Shown piece by piece: positions 1-9,405 of a stretch of 64,000 bases of DNA. A model generated the notes under the pieces. It was not told where the DNA came from. It searched no databases and saw only the letters and a list, made by a program, of their open reading frames with translations. Position 1 is the first letter of the stretch. Each line of letters starts with the position of its first letter. The DNA is from CAJXVA01 sp963761755 (lineage in GTDB: Bacteria > Myxococcota_A > Polyangia > Nannocystales > Nannocystaceae): the NCBI GenBank assembly GCA_963761755.1, contig CAVXIC010000040.1, positions 372,001 to 436,000 on the forward strand. The letters are read 5' to 3'. A program made the translations under genes and the position numbers.

Positions 1-19
1 CCTTCTTGATGCGTTCCAT
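1..19 (-). CDS. rplX: 50S ribosomal protein L24, N-terminal fragment cut by window edge
   Basis: Only the first six codons (M-E-R-I-K-K) lie inside the window. The ATG follows the rplN stop by two bases, which is where L24 sits in the S10/spc gene order, and a basic I-K-K N-terminus is usual for L24. Identity rests on position and these residues only. Confidence 0.7.
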
Positions 20-21
20 CT

Positions 22-390
22 CTAGAGGACCTCCGGCGCCAGGCTGATGATCTTGAGGAACTTCTTGGCCCGGAGTTCGCGGGCCACGGGCCCGAAGATG
101 CGGGTTCCGATGGGCTGCTTCTGTGCGTCCACGAGAACCGCGGAGTTGGTGTCGAAGCGGATGAGGCTGCCATCGTCGCGGCGCAGACCCTTGCGGGTCC
201 GAACGACGACCGCCTTCATCACGGAGCCCTTCTTGACCTTGGAGTTGGGCAGCGCATCACGGACGGAGACGACGATGATGTCGCCCACCGAGGCGTAGCG
301 ACGCTTGGAGCCGCCGAGCACCTTGATGCAGAAGAGCTTGCGCGCGCCGGAGTTGTCGGCGACGTCGAGAACGGATTGAACCTGGATCAC
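22..390 (-). CDS. rplN: 50S ribosomal protein L14
   Basis: This is universal ribosomal protein L14 of the large subunit, at its standard length of 122 residues. The N-terminus MIQVQSVLDVADNSGA and the central R-T-R-K-G-L-R-R-x-D-G-S motif are L14 hallmarks. The start overlaps the rpsQ stop by four bases (ATGA), implying translational coupling in the S10-spc transcript. Nothing is unusual in its length or motifs. Confidence 0.98.
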   Translation of the reverse strand: MIQVQSVLDVADNSGARKLFCIKVLGGSKRRYASVGDIIVVSVRDALPNSKVKKGSVMKAVVVRTRKGLRRDDGSLIRFDTNSAVLVDAQKQPIGTRIFGPVARELRAKKFLKIISLAPEVL

Positions 391-677
391 AGCTCGGGAG
401 CCCTTTCCAGCACCGACGTCAGGCGCCAGCGCTTGTCACGGGAGAGCGGACGAGACTCGATGATGCGGACCCTGTCGCCAATGTTGGCGGTGTTGGTCTC
501 ATCGTGCGCCTTGTAGCGGACGCGCTCGTTCACGTACTTCTTGTACTTCGGGTGCCGGTAGCGGCGGGTCACCTGAACGACGATGGTCTTGTCCATCTTG
601 TTCGAGACCACCACACCCTGGAGGAATCGGCGGTGCCGCTCGAGGTGGCCGCCCTTGTTCTCAATTTGCTCGGACAT
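387..677 (-). CDS. rpsQ: 30S ribosomal protein S17
   Basis: Small-subunit protein S17, an early 16S rRNA-binding protein. The core G-V-V-V-S-N-K-M-D-K-T-I-V-V is the S17 OB-fold signature, and the central R-Y-R-H-P-K-Y-K-K-Y segment is conserved in the family. At 96 residues it is slightly longer than typical bacterial S17 because of a roughly 15-residue charged N-terminal extension before the core. It is separated from rpmC by three bases and overlaps rplN by four. Confidence 0.97.
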   Translation of the reverse strand: MSEQIENKGGHLERHRRFLQGVVVSNKMDKTIVVQVTRRYRHPKYKKYVNERVRYKAHDETNTANIGDRVRIIESRPLSRDKRWRLTSVLERAPEL

Positions 678-680
678 GGC

Positions 681-940
681 TCAGCTCTCCCCCTTGACAT
701 CGGGCTTGACATCGGGCTTGACATCGGGCGTCGAGGTCTTCTCGTCGGACCCCAGGCCCATTTCACGCTCTTGCTTGATCGTCAGCACGCGCGCGATGTC
801 CCGCTTGATGCGTGGGAACTGGGAGGTGTTGGTCGCACGCTGTGTGGACTTGGCCACCTGCAGCTTGATGAGCTGGTCGCGGAGATCATTCTCCAGCGCG
901 TCCAGTTCTTCAGCGTTCTTCTCGCGGATTTCAGAGGTCT

Positions 941-944
<4 letters not shown>
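681..944 (-). CDS. rpmC: 50S ribosomal protein L29 with repetitive C-terminal tail
   Basis: L29 is a two-helix protein near the peptide exit tunnel. Residues 1-65 match the family (M-K-T-S-E-I-R-E-K-N start; R-x-x-I-A-R-V-L-T-I-K-Q-E-R end of core). The protein is 87 residues rather than the usual 60-70: a charged tail contains three successive P-D-V-K units encoded by a perfect 12-bp tandem repeat (694-729). The start codon overlaps the upstream rplP stop by four bases. The tail is probably disordered; its function is unknown. Confidence 0.95.
694..729. repeat. 3 x 12-bp perfect tandem repeat inside rpmC
   Basis: The unit TTGACATCGGGC (plus strand) occurs three times head to tail at 694-705, 706-717 and 718-729. 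On the coding strand it encodes P-D-V-K repeats in the L29 tail. Being a multiple of three, copy-number change would keep the frame. Confidence 0.95.
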
Positions 945-1357
<413 letters not shown>

Positions 1358-1360
1358 CGT

Positions 1361-2044
1361 TCAGCCGCCTCGCTGTTGGGGGGTTGGGAAACGGGAGTCT
1401 TGTTGGCCCTTCTCGCGGTGGTCGAAGACCTCGCCCTTGAAGATCCAACACTTGACGCCGGAGGTGCCCCCGGACGTCTTTGCGACCGAGAAGCCGTAGT
1501 CGATGTCGGCGCGGAGCGTGTGCAGAGGGATCCGCCCCTCGAGGTACCACTCGCGACGACCCATCTCGGAGTTGCCGAGACGGCCAGCGGCGTTGACGCG
1601 GATACCCTTGGCGCCAAACTTGATGGCGGTCTGGACGGCCCGCTTCAGCGCGCGGCGGAATGCGATCCGACGCTCGAGCTGCTGGCAGATGTTCTCTGCG
1701 ACGAGCTGCGCGTTGACCTCGGCCTTACGAACCTCTTGGATGTTGAGGTAGACCTCCGAGGCGGTCATCTTCTGCACTTCCTTCTTGAGTGCTTCGACGC
1801 CGGCGCCACGCTTGCCGATGATGATGCCGGGGCGCGCGGAGAAGATGTTGACCTTCACCTTGTTGGCGGCACGCTCGATCGTGATCTCGGAGATGCTCGC
1901 GCCATAGAGCTTGCGCTTGAGGAACCGGCGCAGCTTGAGGTCCTGGTGGAGCCACTCGCGATAGCGAGTGTTCTCGAACCACTTGGAGTTCCAAGTCTTG
2001 ACGATCTTGAGTCGGAAACCGACGGGATGCGTTTTCTGGCCCAT
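1361..2044 (-). CDS. rpsC: 30S ribosomal protein S3
   Basis: S3 lines the mRNA entry channel of the 30S subunit. The MGQKTHPVGFRL N-terminus, a type II KH motif (P-G-I-I-I-G-K-R-G-A-G) around residues 62-72 and the C-terminal domain ending near K-C-W-I-F-K-G-E are all present. Its 227 residues are within the family range, with a short Gln/Arg-rich tail. It lies 24 bp after rplV in the S10 operon. Confidence 0.98.
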   Translation of the reverse strand: MGQKTHPVGFRLKIVKTWNSKWFENTRYREWLHQDLKLRRFLKRKLYGASISEITIERAANKVKVNIFSARPGIIIGKRGAGVEALKKEVQKMTASEVYLNIQEVRKAEVNAQLVAENICQQLERRIAFRRALKRAVQTAIKFGAKGIRVNAAGRLGNSEMGRREWYLEGRIPLHTLRADIDYGFSVAKTSGGTSGVKCWIFKGEVFDHREKGQQDSRFPTPQQRGG

Positions 2045-2068
2045 ATGAAATCTCGAATCTGTGCGGGC

Positions 2069-2440
2069 CTAGTTGGCCGCGGGGGCGATCTCCACGGTGA
2101 CGTGGCTGGTGTACTTCTTGACCTTGGTCGCCCGACCGTGGGCACGGGGACGCCAGCGCCGAAGCGCGGGCCCTTGGTCGACCATCACGGTGCGGACCAC
2201 GAGCGCGTCGACGTCGATGTCGCCATGGTCTTCAGCGTTGGCCACCGCCGAAACGAGCAGCTTGAAGAACTCGCGCGAGCCGGAGCGGTTGAGGAACCGC
2301 AGGTGGTTGATCGCCTGGGCGACGGGCTGGCCGCGCACCATGTTGGCGATGACGCGAAGCTTCCGAGGCGCAATGCGAATGTAGCGAAGCTTGGCCGTTG
2401 AAGCGGTGGTGTCGGAGGTTTCGGACATCGGCTGACTCAA
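2069..2440 (-). CDS. rplV: 50S ribosomal protein L22
   Basis: L22 extends a beta-hairpin into the peptide exit tunnel. The helix motif A-P-R-K-L-R-V-I-A-N-M-V-R-G and the C-terminal hairpin residues G-P-A-L-R-R-W-R-P-R-A-H-G-R-A identify it. It is 123 residues, with a short Ser/Thr-rich N-terminal extension. The start codon overlaps the rpsS stop by four bases. Confidence 0.98.
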   Translation of the reverse strand: MSQPMSETSDTTASTAKLRYIRIAPRKLRVIANMVRGQPVAQAINHLRFLNRSGSREFFKLLVSAVANAEDHGDIDVDALVVRTVMVDQGPALRRWRPRAHGRATKVKKYTSHVTVEIAPAAN

Positions 2441-2715
2441 CCCTTCCTGCCCTTGCGGTCAGCAGCGTGCCCGCGGAACGTACGGGTCGGGGCAAACTCG
2501 CCCAGCTTGTGACCCACCATGTTCTCCGTGACGTAGACGGGAATGAACTTGTTCCCGTTGTGCACCATGATGTTGGAGCCGACGAAGTCGGGGATGATGA
2601 CCGAACGGCGCGACCAAGTCTTGATGGCTCGGCGGCCTTTTTCTTCGGCAGCGGCCTCGACCTTGATGGACAAGTGGTCGTCGATGAACGGACCTTTTTT
2701 GACGGAGCGAGGCAT
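2437..2715 (-). CDS. rpsS: 30S ribosomal protein S19
   Basis: S19 binds the head of the 30S subunit with S13. The MPRSVKKGPFID N-terminus and the V-G-H-K-L-G-E-F-A-P-T-R-T-F-R-G-H segment are textbook S19. Standard length of 92 residues. It lies three bases downstream of rplB and overlaps rplV by four. Confidence 0.98.
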   Translation of the reverse strand: MPRSVKKGPFIDDHLSIKVEAAAEEKGRRAIKTWSRRSVIIPDFVGSNIMVHNGNKFIPVYVTENMVGHKLGEFAPTRTFRGHAADRKGRKG

Positions 2716-2718
2716 CTG

Positions 2719-3546
2719 CTACTTCCTCTTGCGACGGGTGACGATGAAGACGTCGGTGCGCTTGTTGGTGCGGGTCCGGCCACCTTTGGTGATCCATCCC
2801 CACGGCGAGCGGGGGTGACCACCACCCGCGTTTCGGCCTTCGCCACCGCCCATGGGGTGGTCGACCGGGTTCATGACGGTACCGCGCTGGTGCGGGCGGC
2901 GACCGAGCCAACGCTTGCGACCAGCTTTTCCGATGCGCATGTTGCCGTGCTCGGGATTCGACAGCGTCCCCACCGTGGCGCGGCAGTCGGCGTGAACCCT
3001 GCGCATCTCACCGGAGGGAAGTCGGACGGTGGCCCAGTCCCCTTCGCGAGCCATCAGCTGGGCAGAGCCGCCGGCGGTGCGAACGAGCTGGCCGCCTCGA
3101 CCGATCTTGAGCTCGATGTTGTGCATCACCGTGCCGGGGGGCATAGCCCGCAGCGGGAGCGAGTTGCCCGCGACGATGTCGGCCTTCGCCGACGAGACGA
3201 CGCTGTCCCCCACCTTGAGGCCGTGCGGCGCGAGGATGTATCGCTTCTCACCGTCGGCGTAGTGCAGAAGCGCGATGTACGTGGTGCGGTTCGGATCGTA
3301 CTCGATCGTCGCGATCTTGGCGGGAACACCGAACTTGTCGCGCTTGAAGTCGATCGTGCGGTAGCGCCGCTTGTGGCCGCCACCCCGGAACCGGGACGTG
3401 ATGCGCCCGTTGTTGTTCCGGCCCTGTTTGCGGTGGCGGAACCCGACGAGCTTCTTGTAGGGCTTGTCTGCCGTGACGACTTCTTTGTCGTTCACGGACA
3501 TGTTCCGGCGACCGGGGCTGGTCGGTTTGAACTTCTTGATACCCAT
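2719..3546 (-). CDS. rplB: 50S ribosomal protein L2
   Basis: L2 is the largest primary-binding 50S protein and is needed for subunit association and peptidyl transferase assembly. The M-G-I-K-K-F-K-P-T-S-P-G-R-R start, the G-R-N-N-N-G-R-I-T-S-R-F-R-G-G-G-H-K segment and the C-terminal V-M-N-P-V-D-H-P-M-G-G-G-E-G motif, including the conserved His near the peptidyl transferase centre, are intact. Length 275 is normal. Six bases separate it from rplW. Confidence 0.99.
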   Translation of the reverse strand: MGIKKFKPTSPGRRNMSVNDKEVVTADKPYKKLVGFRHRKQGRNNNGRITSRFRGGGHKRRYRTIDFKRDKFGVPAKIATIEYDPNRTTYIALLHYADGEKRYILAPHGLKVGDSVVSSAKADIVAGNSLPLRAMPPGTVMHNIELKIGRGGQLVRTAGGSAQLMAREGDWATVRLPSGEMRRVHADCRATVGTLSNPEHGNMRIGKAGRKRWLGRRPHQRGTVMNPVDHPMGGGEGRNAGGGHPRSPWGWITKGGRTRTNKRTDVFIVTRRKRK

Positions 3547-3552
3547 GACCGC

Positions 3553-3840
3553 TTATTCCTCTCCGTAGAGATCGATGGTGTCCTCGGGGTGCAAGGTGAC
3601 GATGGCCTTCTTCCACGACGGTTTGCGGCCGAGGTTCTGCCCGACGCGACGGACGTCGCCACGGACGACCTGCGTGCGAACGTCAGAGACGCGGACACCG
3701 AAGACCATCTCGACGGCCTTGCGGACCTCGATCTTGTTGGCCTTCTTGGCGACCTGGAAGACGTACTGGTTGTGCTCGGTCATCAGGTCGGTCGACTTCT
3801 CAGTCACGACGGGACGCACGAGGATTTGATGCGGGGTCAT
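3553..3840 (-). CDS. rplW: 50S ribosomal protein L23
   Basis: L23 sits at the exit of the peptide tunnel and docks trigger factor and SRP. Recognised from the N-terminal I-L-V-R-P-V-V-T-E-K-S segment and the V-F-x-V-x-x-x-A-N-K-I-E-V-R-K-A-V-E helix. Its 95 residues are standard. It is placed between rplD (11 bp gap) and rplB, as in the canonical S10 operon. Confidence 0.97.
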   Translation of the reverse strand: MTPHQILVRPVVTEKSTDLMTEHNQYVFQVAKKANKIEVRKAVEMVFGVRVSDVRTQVVRGDVRRVGQNLGRKPSWKKAIVTLHPEDTIDLYGEE

Positions 3841-3851
3841 CGGTCCAACTC

Positions 3852-4523
3852 CTACTGAGCTGCTTCAGTCGGGGCTTCAGCAGCTGTCTTGCCGATGAGT
3901 CGGGCTTCGACCTTGCGAAGGCTCGTCTCACTGATCAGCAGCTTGGTATGGTTGAGGATGTCGTAGACGTTGAGGCCGACATCGGCGAGGAAGTCAGCGC
4001 TGGCGAGGTTGCGCGAGCTGAGCTTGAGCCAGTCGTTGCCCGCATCGTCCACAAGGAGCGCCTTGCCAGCCTCGAGCTTGCCGAGCGCTGCGTTGAGTTC
4101 CTTGGTGCTCGCGACTTTTTCGCCCGAGCTGGAGAACTCCTTGATCACCACCAGGTTCCCGGCCGCCGCGCGCAGCGACAGTGCCGACTTCAACGCGCCG
4201 GCGATAGCCTTGCGGTTGACCCGGACGGTGTGGTTGACCGCGTTGCGCGGGCCGTGCACCACACCACCACCCTTGAAGATGTTCGCGCGGCGAGAGCCGT
4301 GGCGTGCGTTGCCGGTGCCCTTCTGGCGGTAGATCTTGGCCTTGGTGAATGACACCTCGGCCCGGGTCTTGGTGTGGGCGATGTTGGAGCGCTTGGCGGC
4401 CCGCTGCGAGCGAACGACCTCCCAAAGGAGGTGTTCGTTGACCTCGGTCGCGAAGACCTCGTCGGCAACTTCGAGTTCGCCGACGCTTGCGCCGCCCAGA
4501 TCGATGACGTTGAGTTTGGCCAT
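3852..4523 (-). CDS. rplD: 50S ribosomal protein L4
   Basis: L4 binds 23S rRNA domain I and extends a loop into the exit tunnel. Evidence is the loop motif R-Q-K-G-T-G-N-A-R-H-G-S-R-R and the N-terminal A-x-E-V-N-E-H-L-L-W-E-V-V segment. Length 223 is typical. Its immediate upstream neighbour is rpsJ at 20 bp, not rplC; in the usual S10 operon L3 would lie exactly here. Confidence 0.97.
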   Translation of the reverse strand: MAKLNVIDLGGASVGELEVADEVFATEVNEHLLWEVVRSQRAAKRSNIAHTKTRAEVSFTKAKIYRQKGTGNARHGSRRANIFKGGGVVHGPRNAVNHTVRVNRKAIAGALKSALSLRAAAGNLVVIKEFSSSGEKVASTKELNAALGKLEAGKALLVDDAGNDWLKLSSRNLASADFLADVGLNVYDILNHTKLLISETSLRKVEARLIGKTAAEAPTEAAQ

Positions 4524-4543
4524 TGTCCTAGTTCTCCGGCGGC

Positions 4544-4852
4544 TCAGGTCTTGATCTCGACGTCGACGCCCGCAGACAGGTCGAGCTTCATGAGCGCATC
4601 GAGCGTCTGCTTGTTCGGCTCGAGGATGTCCAGGAGCCGCTTGTGGGTCCGGATCTCGAACTGCTCGCGCGATTTCTTATCGACGAAGGGACCGCGCAGC
4701 ACCGTGTACTTATTGATCTTTGTCGGCAGAGGGATGGGTCCTGCGACCTGAGCGCCCGTTCGACGCGCGGTATCAGCGATCTCGCGCGCGGACTGGTCGA
4801 GCAGCTTGTGGTCGTAGGCTTTGAGCCGAATGCGGATTTTCAGGTCCTGCAC
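4544..4852 (-). CDS. rpsJ: 30S ribosomal protein S10
   Basis: S10 is a 30S head protein that also serves as NusE in antitermination. The frame is open further upstream, but homology begins at V-Q-D-L-K-I-R-I-R-L-K-A-Y-D-H, so the GTG at 4852 is chosen; AAGGA lies 8 bases before it. This gives the standard 102 residues ending G-V-D-V-E-I-K-T. T-G-A-Q-V-x-G-P-I-P-L-P-T is diagnostic. It follows tuf by 44 bp and is directly followed by rplD. Confidence 0.96.
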   Translation of the reverse strand: MQDLKIRIRLKAYDHKLLDQSAREIADTARRTGAQVAGPIPLPTKINKYTVLRGPFVDKKSREQFEIRTHKRLLDILEPNKQTLDALMKLDLSAGVDVEIKT

Positions 4853-4896
4853 GGTCTTGGTCCTTTTCGTCGTGTCTCGGTTGAAGTAGGCGCGGC

Positions 4897-6096
<1,200 letters not shown>

Positions 6097-6156
6097 CTTG
6101 AGACCTTCTTGGAGCTTGAAACGGTGCCGAGTGCTCGGCGTCGGAGAGGTGGGGCT

Positions 6157-8325
6157 TCAATAGCCCCGGATTCTGGTGACGACCTCTTGCTGAACCGAAG
6201 CGGAGACTTCGGCGTTGTGGCTGAAGCGCATGGAGTAGCTCGCACGCCCCTGGGTCGCCGAGCGCAGCGCAGTAGCATATCCAACGAGCTGTGCCAAGGG
6301 CACTTCGGCGCGAACCGTCTGTGCGTTCGCGCTGCCGGGGATGGGCTCCATCCCGGTGACGCGTCCCCGGCGGGTGCTGAGGTCGGAATTGACGTTTCCG
6401 GTGAAATCGTTGGGCGTCGAGACGTCGACGGCCATGATCGGCTCGAGCAGGCGGGGATTGGCCGCCTCCGAGCCCTCACTGAACGCCATGGAGGCGGCAG
6501 CCTTGAAGGCGCCCTCGGAGCTGTCGGACTCGTCGTAGGCCGCGTCGAGGAGTGACACCCCGACGTCTTCGACCGGGAAGCCCAGCAGCGGGCCGCGGGT
6601 GAAGCTGTCGCCCACCGCCTCTTCGACCGCTGCGACCAGATTGGCGGGCAGCAGAGGCTTGCCATCTGGGGCGGCGGGGAGGTCATTGCTGAACACGTTC
6701 CCGGTACCGCGGTCGCGGGGCCGCAGGTCGAGGACGACCTTGGCGTACTGTCGTTTGCCGCCGATCTCGCGATCGTACTCGAGGGTCTTGCGCAGCGCGG
6801 TGCCGAGGGTCTCGCGGTAGGCGACCTGGGGCTTGCCGACGCGGACGTCGAGCCTGTACTCGCGCAGCAGGCGGTCGATGAGCACCTCGAGGTGGAGCTC
6901 GCCCTGCCCGCACACCAGCGTCTGGCCGGAGTCCTTGTCCTCACGCAGCTTGAAGCTTGGATCCTCCCGCTGGAACCGAGCGAGGGCCTCGTCGAGGTCC
7001 TTCTGGTCGGCCGCGGTCTTGGGCTCGATCGAGCGGAAGATGACCGGCTCGGGGATTTCCATCCCCGCGAGCACGACGCGCTCCTTGTCGGTCGCGGCGA
7101 TGAGCGTGTCGCCGGTGCCGGTGAACTTCAAGCCGACCGCTGCGACGATGTCCCCGACCGACACCTCGTCGCACTCGGTGGTCTTGTTCGCGTGAATCTG
7201 GAGCAGGCGATGGACCTTCTCCTTGCGCTTGCGGGTCGCGTTGGTCAGAGCCTCGCGCGCCTTGATGGTGCCCGAGTAGACCCGGAAGAACACCAGCGCT
7301 CCGCGGTGGGGGTCGTGAATGACCTTGAAGGCCAGCGCCAGGAACGGGTCGGTGGGCGTGGGGCGGCGCTCGACGAGTTGGTCGGCGGTCGCACCTCCAG
7401 CCGGTGCCGGGGCGTCCCCTTCGCTTGCGTCGGCGATCCGGGCCATGACCGGCGGCAGGTCCAGCGGTGAAGGCAGGAAGTCGACGATGGCGTCCAGGAC
7501 GGGCTGGACGCCCTTGTTGCGCAGCGACGAGCCGCACAGCACCGGGAAGCCCTTGAGCGCGAGCGTCGCCCGACGCAGCGCCGCCTTGAGCACGGTGGCG
7601 CCGATCTCGGTGCCGCTGTCCCCAAGGTACAGTTCCATGACCTCCTCGTCGACTTCGCCGAGCGCTTCGATCAGCACGATTCGAGCTGCCTTCGCCTCGG
7701 CGAACAAGGCGGCGTCGAGCGTCTCGGTGAGCGGCGTCCGCTCGACGATCTCGCCGGAGTCGCCCGTGAAGTGCAGGACCTGCATCTCGAGCAGATCGAC
7801 GACACCACTGAAGTCGTTCTCCGCGCCGATCGGCAGGTGGATGATCAGCGGATGCGCATCGAGCCGCTCGCGGAGGCTGTCGATGGTGATGCTGAGCTTC
7901 GCGCCAACCTTGTCGAACTTGTTGACGAAGACGATGCGGGGCACGCCGTAGCGGCTCGCCTGGCGCCACACCGTCTCGGACTGGGACTCCACGCCGGCAG
8001 CCGCGTCGAACACCGCGACCGCGCCGTCCAGAACCCGAAGCGCCCGCTCCACCTCGACGGTGAAGTCGACGTGTCCGGGCGTGTCGATGATGTTGATGCG
8101 GTGGTCGTTCCAGTGGCAGGTGGTCGCCGCCGACTGGATCGTGATCCCGCGCTCCTGCTCCTGGACCATGTAGTCCATGGTCGCGGCGCCATCATCGACC
8201 TCACCGATCCGATGCGACCTGCCCGTGTAGAACAGGATCCGCTCGGTGGTCGTCGTCTTGCCAGCGTCGACATGGGCCATGATGCCGATGTCGCGGGTCG
8301 CAGAGATGCTCTTGTTGTCGACCAT
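6157..8325 (-). CDS. fusA: Translation elongation factor G
   Basis: EF-G is the GTPase that drives ribosomal translocation. The P-loop A-H-V-D-A-G-K-T-T is at residues 17-24, followed by switch I/II (E-R-G-I-T-I-Q-S-A, D-T-P-G-H-V-D-F), N-K-F-D, domain II and domain IV (G-K-P-Q-V-A-Y-R-E-T). The ATG at 8325 is chosen because it starts the homologous block (M-V-D-N-K-S-I); an in-frame ATG at 8385 adds 20 unrelated residues and has a Shine-Dalgarno-like AGGAG directly abutting it, so the start is not certain. The chosen product is 722 residues, somewhat longer than usual. It has its own promoter at 8598-8625. Confidence 0.95.
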   Translation of the reverse strand: MVDNKSISATRDIGIMAHVDAGKTTTTERILFYTGRSHRIGEVDDGAATMDYMVQEQERGITIQSAATTCHWNDHRINIIDTPGHVDFTVEVERALRVLDGAVAVFDAAAGVESQSETVWRQASRYGVPRIVFVNKFDKVGAKLSITIDSLRERLDAHPLIIHLPIGAENDFSGVVDLLEMQVLHFTGDSGEIVERTPLTETLDAALFAEAKAARIVLIEALGEVDEEVMELYLGDSGTEIGATVLKAALRRATLALKGFPVLCGSSLRNKGVQPVLDAIVDFLPSPLDLPPVMARIADASEGDAPAPAGGATADQLVERRPTPTDPFLALAFKVIHDPHRGALVFFRVYSGTIKAREALTNATRKRKEKVHRLLQIHANKTTECDEVSVGDIVAAVGLKFTGTGDTLIAATDKERVVLAGMEIPEPVIFRSIEPKTAADQKDLDEALARFQREDPSFKLREDKDSGQTLVCGQGELHLEVLIDRLLREYRLDVRVGKPQVAYRETLGTALRKTLEYDREIGGKRQYAKVVLDLRPRDRGTGNVFSNDLPAAPDGKPLLPANLVAAVEEAVGDSFTRGPLLGFPVEDVGVSLLDAAYDESDSSEGAFKAAASMAFSEGSEAANPRLLEPIMAVDVSTPNDFTGNVNSDLSTRRGRVTGMEPIPGSANAQTVRAEVPLAQLVGYATALRSATQGRASYSMRFSHNAEVSASVQQEVVTRIRGY

Positions 8326-8571
8326 GGCGAGAGAGGGGAAGCGGAGACAGATGCGCCGAGTGGGCCGCTTCTGGGCGCCATCCATCTCCTACCGTGAGGC
8401 GGAGTGGGTGTGGCGTCGAAGGGCCCGGGTGGACGGAGGGAGTCCGTCGCGGCCTCGGCCGGAGCACGGTGGGGTGGATGCCTCCGAGAAGGAAGGGCAG
8501 CCCCGTGCAGGGCGTTGGCAAGAATGCTGGAGTCGGCGTCAGCGCAACTGGAGGTCTCCGAAGTGGATCCC
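8326..8571 (-). other. Long fusA 5' leader without a convincing gene
   Basis: The predicted fusA transcript (start about 8591) runs some 265 nt before the chosen ATG. Reading frames on either strand here are low-complexity Gly/Arg/Pro shadows. Only short hairpins are visible; no known ribosomal-protein binding motif was recognised. Confidence 0.5.
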
Positions 8572-8587
8572 GCACCTACATGGGTGC
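8572..8587 (-). promoter_or_regulatory. 5'-end hairpin of fusA transcript
   Basis: GCACC / GGTGC arms (5 bp) enclose a 6-nt loop at about +4 to +19 of the predicted fusA transcript. The rpsL transcript has a hairpin at the same relative place. A role in mRNA stability or early regulation is inferred only. Confidence 0.4.
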
Positions 8588-8597
8588 AAGGGCGCCG

Positions 8598-8625
8598 AGT
8601 ATAGACGGTTCCCGCTGGACATCAA
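8598..8625 (-). promoter_or_regulatory. sigma-70-type promoter for fusA
   Basis: On the minus strand TTGATG (8620-8625) is followed by 16 bp and TATACT (8598-8603), a good match to -35/-10 consensus. The -10 lies in GTCTATACTCGGC, a 13-mer identical to that of the rpsL promoter. A terminator just upstream (8818-8849) makes an independent fusA promoter necessary. Confidence 0.85.
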
Positions 8626-8817
8626 CACCGTTTTTTCAGGAGCGGACGCAGGGCCGCCAGGATGTGCAGGAGGACCGTCAGGGCCCCGGAGGCGCGGCGG
8701 ACGGGCAGCGTGCCGCGGGCAGCGTTGGGGTGGCTCGAGCAGGTTTGCCACGAAAAGCCGGCGTGGGCAGCCGAGATCGGCTCGCTGGACGGCTGGCGCC
8801 CGATGCCGCCACAACGC

Positions 8818-8849
8818 AAAAAGGCGACGACTCCAATCGGAGCCGCCGC
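8818..8849 (-). terminator. Rho-independent terminator of rpsL-rpsG
   Basis: On the minus strand an 11-bp stem (8839-8849 with 8824-8834, two G-U pairs), a 4-nt loop and a following run of five T (8818-8822, one base after the stem) form an intrinsic terminator. It lies about 43 nt after the rpsG stop, separating rpsL-rpsG from fusA. Confidence 0.85.
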
Positions 8850-8892
8850 TTCCTTCGCATGTCTTGAGAATCGGATGAACAACGATGCGCTG

Positions 8893-9381
8893 CTACCAGC
8901 GGTAGTGCGCGAAGGCCCTGTTCGACTCGGCCATCTTGTGGATGTCTTCGCGCTTCTTGACCGCGGTTCCGCGGTTCTGAGCGGCGTCGAGCATCTCGTT
9001 GGCCAGCTTCTCGCGCATCGTCTTCTCGGGCCGCGCCCGGGATGCGCCGATGAGCCAACGATAGGCCAACGTCTGGCTCCGCTCGGGGCGGACCTCGACG
9101 GGGACCTGGTAGTTGGATCCGCCGACTCGGCGAGCCCGCACTTCGAGGCGCGGCTTGGTGTTGGCGACGGCTTTCTCGAAGACCTTGACGGGGTCGTCCT
9201 TGGTTTTCTCCGAGATGATCTCGAAGGCACCAAAGACGATCTTCTCGGCGACGCTCTTCTTGCCGTCGAGCATGATGCCGTTGATGAACTTCGCGATCTG
9301 ACGGTTCACGTCGGTCGGGTGGTCCGTGTAACGGACGTCGAGAAGCGGACGTGCTTTGCGATTGACCTGCTTGCGGGACAT
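8893..9381 (-). CDS. rpsG: 30S ribosomal protein S7
   Basis: S7 nucleates assembly of the 30S head. Recognised from M-S-R-K, the F-I-N-G-I-M-L-D-G-K-K segment, R-R-V-G-G-S-N-Y-Q-V-P-V-E-V and the N-R-A-F-A-H-Y-R-W end. The protein is 162 residues, slightly longer than the common 156 but intact. It lies 24 bp after rpsL and is followed by an intrinsic terminator instead of leading directly into fusA. Confidence 0.98.
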   Translation of the reverse strand: MSRKQVNRKARPLLDVRYTDHPTDVNRQIAKFINGIMLDGKKSVAEKIVFGAFEIISEKTKDDPVKVFEKAVANTKPRLEVRARRVGGSNYQVPVEVRPERSQTLAYRWLIGASRARPEKTMREKLANEMLDAAQNRGTAVKKREDIHKMAESNRAFAHYRW

Positions 9382-9405
9382 GATGCTGTATTCCTGAAGA
9401 GTCCC

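Noticed and set aside
694..729. TTGACA-like hexamers as plus-strand -35 promoter elements
   Set aside because: They are part of the in-frame 12-bp repeat in rpmC and have no -10 at proper spacing leading to a plus-strand gene.
8394..8867. Plus-strand 157-codon frame between fusA and rpsG
   Set aside because: Low-complexity composition, crosses the fusA promoter and the rpsG terminator, and shows no motif.
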